In this document: positions 62,027-64,000 of the stretch, one piece after another | Layout: every line of letters starts with the position of its first letter | Numbering within the stretch: position 1 is the stretch's first letter | Assembly (NCBI GenBank): GCA_002423615.1 | Contig: DIKO01000098.1 | Span: 26,661-90,660 of the forward strand | Direction of reading: 5' to 3' | Source: Desulfobacteraceae bacterium UBA5616 | GTDB taxonomy: Bacteria; Desulfobacterota; Desulfobacteria; Desulfobacterales; UBA5616 | DNA length: 64,000 bases | Program-made: the position numbers and the translations under genes | The notes under the pieces: model-generated | Databases searched by the model: none | What the model was told of the DNA's origin: nothing | Seen by the model: only the letters and a program-made list of their open reading frames with translations

Positions 62027-62270
62027 AATATCGCCTTTAACCGTACATGACCTTTTAGTATTTATTTCATCAATAACTTTATTTAAAAAAATCTATGGCA
62101 AGTCCGGGGTTGTGTCAAATGAATTTCAACCCGGACCCACTTTTTACCGGTGGAAATCCCTCAAAATGGGCTTGAATTTACGGCCATGGTGTGCGATCTA
62201 TGGACCATTATCCCCATCGGCGGCATAAGGGATTTTTGGATGGAAATCACTGAAATATATGGAGGACAGA

Positions 62271-63293
62271 ATGGAGGCGTTATTTCAAAAAAGGAAATCC
62301 GAATCCGTATTGCTCGATTTCACATCGGAATTTAAGGAAAAATCCATTCCCCTGGAAGTCAGAACAGATCTCTTTACCGGATGCGTTTCCCGGATCCTCA
62401 AATTCCGGAACAAACTTCCCGAAAGCAGGCCGGACAATGATGCCATCGAAAAATCCAAAAGCACCTGCCCCTTCTGTCCCGGGCACAGGGACCTGTTTAC
62501 ACCTAAATTCCCACCATCCATCGCCCCCGAAGGAAGAATTCAGTTCGGAAATGCCGTTGTCCTGCCCAATGCTTTTCCCTACAGCCGCTATTGCGGGGTC
62601 ACCCTGTTTTCCGACGAGCATTTTCTCTCCCTCGACCGGTTCACCCCGCAAATGCTTCATGACGCATTTCAGGCAGGGGTTATGTATATCGACCGCGTCA
62701 AAGCTTCCGATCCCGAGGTTAAAACCGCTTCCATCAACTGGAATTATCTGATGAGCGCCGGGGGAGGGCTTTATCATCCCCACTTACAGGTGGTGGTCAA
62801 CCGGCAGCCATCTCATTTTCATCAGCACCTGATGGATCAATCCAGGGCTTATGGACTGGAAAGCGGCAAGAATTACTGGCAAGGTCTTTTGGCTTATGAA
62901 AAAAAGCTACAGGAGCGCTACCTCTTTTCCGAAGGAAAAATAGAATTTCTCTCCGTATTCAGCCCAAAAGGAATGTTTGGAGAAGTTCTGGCCCTGTTCA
63001 CCGGCATGACATCCCTTACCGCCATCGGCGATGCGGAATGGGCGGCTTTTCAGAACGGGCTTTCGAGGATTTTACGCAGTTTTCACCGAATGAACCTGAA
63101 CAGCCTCAACATGACCCTTCTCCTCAACCTTTCGCCCTGCGAGGATTTCGAGATCCAGGCACGGATAACCCCCAGAATGAGCATGCCTCCCTGGGGAACC
63201 AGCGATGTGAATTATTTTGAAAAGGGGCATAACGAAATTATTGTTGTACTGCCCCCTGAAACGCTTGGAGAGGAAATCAGAAATTCCGGATAG
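62271..63293 (+). CDS. Galactose-1-phosphate uridylyltransferase-like (HIT superfamily) protein
   Basis: A 340-residue protein of the GalT group of the HIT superfamily. An N-terminal CPFCPGH zinc-site motif (about 62-68) precedes the nucleotidyl-transfer motif, which reads YHPHLQVVVN where GalT has HPHGQ-x; the HxH is kept. Its substrate may be other than UDP-galactose; no gal genes are nearby. ATG 62271 is chosen because GGAGGACAGA lies directly upstream; an ATG 12 bases earlier has no site. Confidence 0.8.
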   Translation: MEALFQKRKSESVLLDFTSEFKEKSIPLEVRTDLFTGCVSRILKFRNKLPESRPDNDAIEKSKSTCPFCPGHRDLFTPKFPPSIAPEGRIQFGNAVVLPNAFPYSRYCGVTLFSDEHFLSLDRFTPQMLHDAFQAGVMYIDRVKASDPEVKTASINWNYLMSAGGGLYHPHLQVVVNRQPSHFHQHLMDQSRAYGLESGKNYWQGLLAYEKKLQERYLFSEGKIEFLSVFSPKGMFGEVLALFTGMTSLTAIGDAEWAAFQNGLSRILRSFHRMNLNSLNMTLLLNLSPCEDFEIQARITPRMSMPPWGTSDVNYFEKGHNEIIVVLPPETLGEEIRNSG

Positions 63294-63337
63294 AGCGGTA
63301 AAACAAAATCACCGGGGAATTTAAAGGACATTCAACA

Positions 63338-63368
63338 GCCGTCCCGGCGCTGACATTCCCGGGACGGC
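63338..63368. terminator. Hairpin between convergent GalT-like and AOR genes
   Basis: A perfect 10-bp G/C-rich inverted repeat (63338-63347 and 63359-63368) with an 11-base loop. Neither strand has a T-run after it, so if it ends transcripts it does so weakly or with help. Confidence 0.4.
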
Positions 63369-63380
63369 CGATTCATGATG

Positions 63381-64000
63381 CTACAGGACTTTCAGGCTAT
63401 CCAGCTGGTCCCAGATTTTTGCCATTTCCTCGGGTTTCACCCCGAACACCTGGCCCAGGGGGGCCGCCGCCTCGTTCCGGACAAATTCCGGGTCCGGCTC
63501 GTTCAGGGTATGGAACCCCGATTTTTTATTGAATTCGACCTCATCTCTCAGGGTCTCCCGCCCCAAGCGGATCAGATCCTCAATACAAAAGCCCGTGCCG
63601 TAACGGGCATTGACCAGGTCTTTTAAAAATTCGAGGGTTTTCTTTTTATCCACCGGAGTGGCGAAATAGCAATACCCCAATGCATCTCTCGCGGCAGAAA
63701 AAATCTGCTCCCCCAGGGACCGTTCCACGGCTCCATCATTGTTCATGAAGTCGCCCCCATAGCAAAGCCCGGCAGTATGGTCGGCGCCCATGGGACTGGT
63801 GGCGTAAGTCACCCCGGTACCTTTTCCAACCCTCGGATCATGGGCCGGGATGGCCTGGCCCTTAAATGCGGGAATGCGTTTCACTCCCAGGGCATTGCAT
63901 GTGGAAACCACCCCATTGGCAAGAATATTGCCGAATTCCGTTCCTTTTTCGATCTCCTCCAGAAGCCCTCGGACGCCGGTGACATCCCCCATCTTGATTT
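63381..64000 (-). CDS. Aldehyde:ferredoxin oxidoreductase family protein, 3' part (cut by window edge)
   Basis: The C-terminal ~205 residues of a tungsten/molybdopterin aldehyde:ferredoxin oxidoreductase-type enzyme. The segment IPAHDPRVGKGTGVTYATSPMGADHTAGLC matches the conserved region of the family that precedes the C-terminal domain, and the reading frame stays open to the window end, so the N-terminal tungstopterin and Fe-S domains lie outside. Oxidises aldehydes or related carboxyl compounds with ferredoxin. Convergent with the GalT-like gene. Confidence 0.88.
   Translation of the reverse strand, partial: IKMGDVTGVRGLLEEIEKGTEFGNILANGVVSTCNALGVKRIPAFKGQAIPAHDPRVGKGTGVTYATSPMGADHTAGLCYGGDFMNNDGAVERSLGEQIFSAARDALGYCYFATPVDKKKTLEFLKDLVNARYGTGFCIEDLIRLGRETLRDEVEFNKKSGFHTLNEPDPEFVRNEAAAPLGQVFGVKPEEMAKIWDQLDSLKVL

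Noticed and set aside
1..64000. CRISPR arrays, insertion sequences, rRNA operons or tmRNA
   Set aside because: I saw no repeat-spacer arrays, transposase-like proteins, or rRNA-like stretches when reading the window; only the tRNA end at position 1 is an RNA gene I can support.

Overview
The window looks like a chromosomal segment of an anaerobic, Gram-negative Desulfobacterota (delta-proteobacterial) bacterium, most likely a Desulfobacteraceae-type sulfate reducer. Support comes from a six-subunit Rnf complex headed by a multihaem cytochrome c gene, a membrane pyrophosphatase, a CarD-type regulator, an aldehyde:ferredoxin oxidoreductase fragment, purH split into two genes, and the gene order tRNA-prs-rplY-pth. 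This is inference from content; no marker gene fixes the species. Most of the window is core genome. There is no CRISPR array, insertion sequence or prophage.

Layout. 1-6.2 kb (+): 3' end of a tRNA, prs, rplY, pth, hppA, a strong terminator, then carD-rluD. 6.2-12.8 kb (-): cytochrome c - rnfC - rnfD - rnfG - rnfE - rnfA - rnfB, with rnfB fused to a GltD-like FAD/NAD(P)H oxidoreductase. 13-31.7 kb (-): a full division and cell-wall (dcw) cluster, mraZ-rsmH-ftsL-ftsI-murE-murF-mraY-murD-ftsW-murG-murC-murB-ftsQ-ftsA-ftsZ, then a radical SAM gene. 32-35 kb (+): an HD phosphohydrolase, split purH, and a small ABM-domain protein. 35-38 kb (-): eno-pyrG. 38.2 kb: a winged-helix protein. 38.7-40.6 kb (-): minC-minD-minE. 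40.9-44.2 kb (-): DRTGG protein, a second RnfB-GltD fusion, RseC-like and YkgJ-like proteins. 44.5 kb (+): purine nucleoside phosphorylase. 45.4-49 kb (-): Nudix-amidohydrolase-aroE-aroK. 49.1 kb (+): a second amidohydrolase. 50.5-51.8 kb (-): carboxymuconolactone-decarboxylase-like protein and SDR. 52-54.4 kb (+): S24 repressor, two small overlapping ORFs, an RNA methyltransferase. 54.6-58 kb (+): panC-metK-ahcY. 58-64 kb: nadK(-), LOG-family(+), CNNM/CBS(+), LysR(-), GalT-like(+), and an AOR gene (-) cut by the window edge.

How the genes work together. The energy genes suggest conservation from ferredoxin/NAD(P)H (Rnf) and PPi (HppA). The Rnf set is not canonical. RnfC lacks the usual flavin/NADH glycine motif and RnfD lacks the usual flavin-attachment threonine, while RnfB has gained a complete-looking pyridine-nucleotide oxidoreductase domain and the operon begins with a pentahaem cytochrome. 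Read together, this points to a rewired Rnf in which the NAD(P)H site may have moved from RnfC to RnfB and electrons exchange with periplasmic cytochromes. A second, orphan RnfB-GltD paralogue sits with RseC-like, YkgJ-like and DRTGG proteins and has a partly degenerate nucleotide-binding region. This pair is the most interesting content. A second theme is the SAM cycle: metK, ahcY, two adenosine/SAH/MTA-deaminase-like amidohydrolases and a purine nucleoside phosphorylase lie within 14 kb. Other points of note are a likely AUC start codon for panC, a duplicated FtsZ C-terminal peptide, and a TGG-repeat operator candidate over the mraZ promoter.
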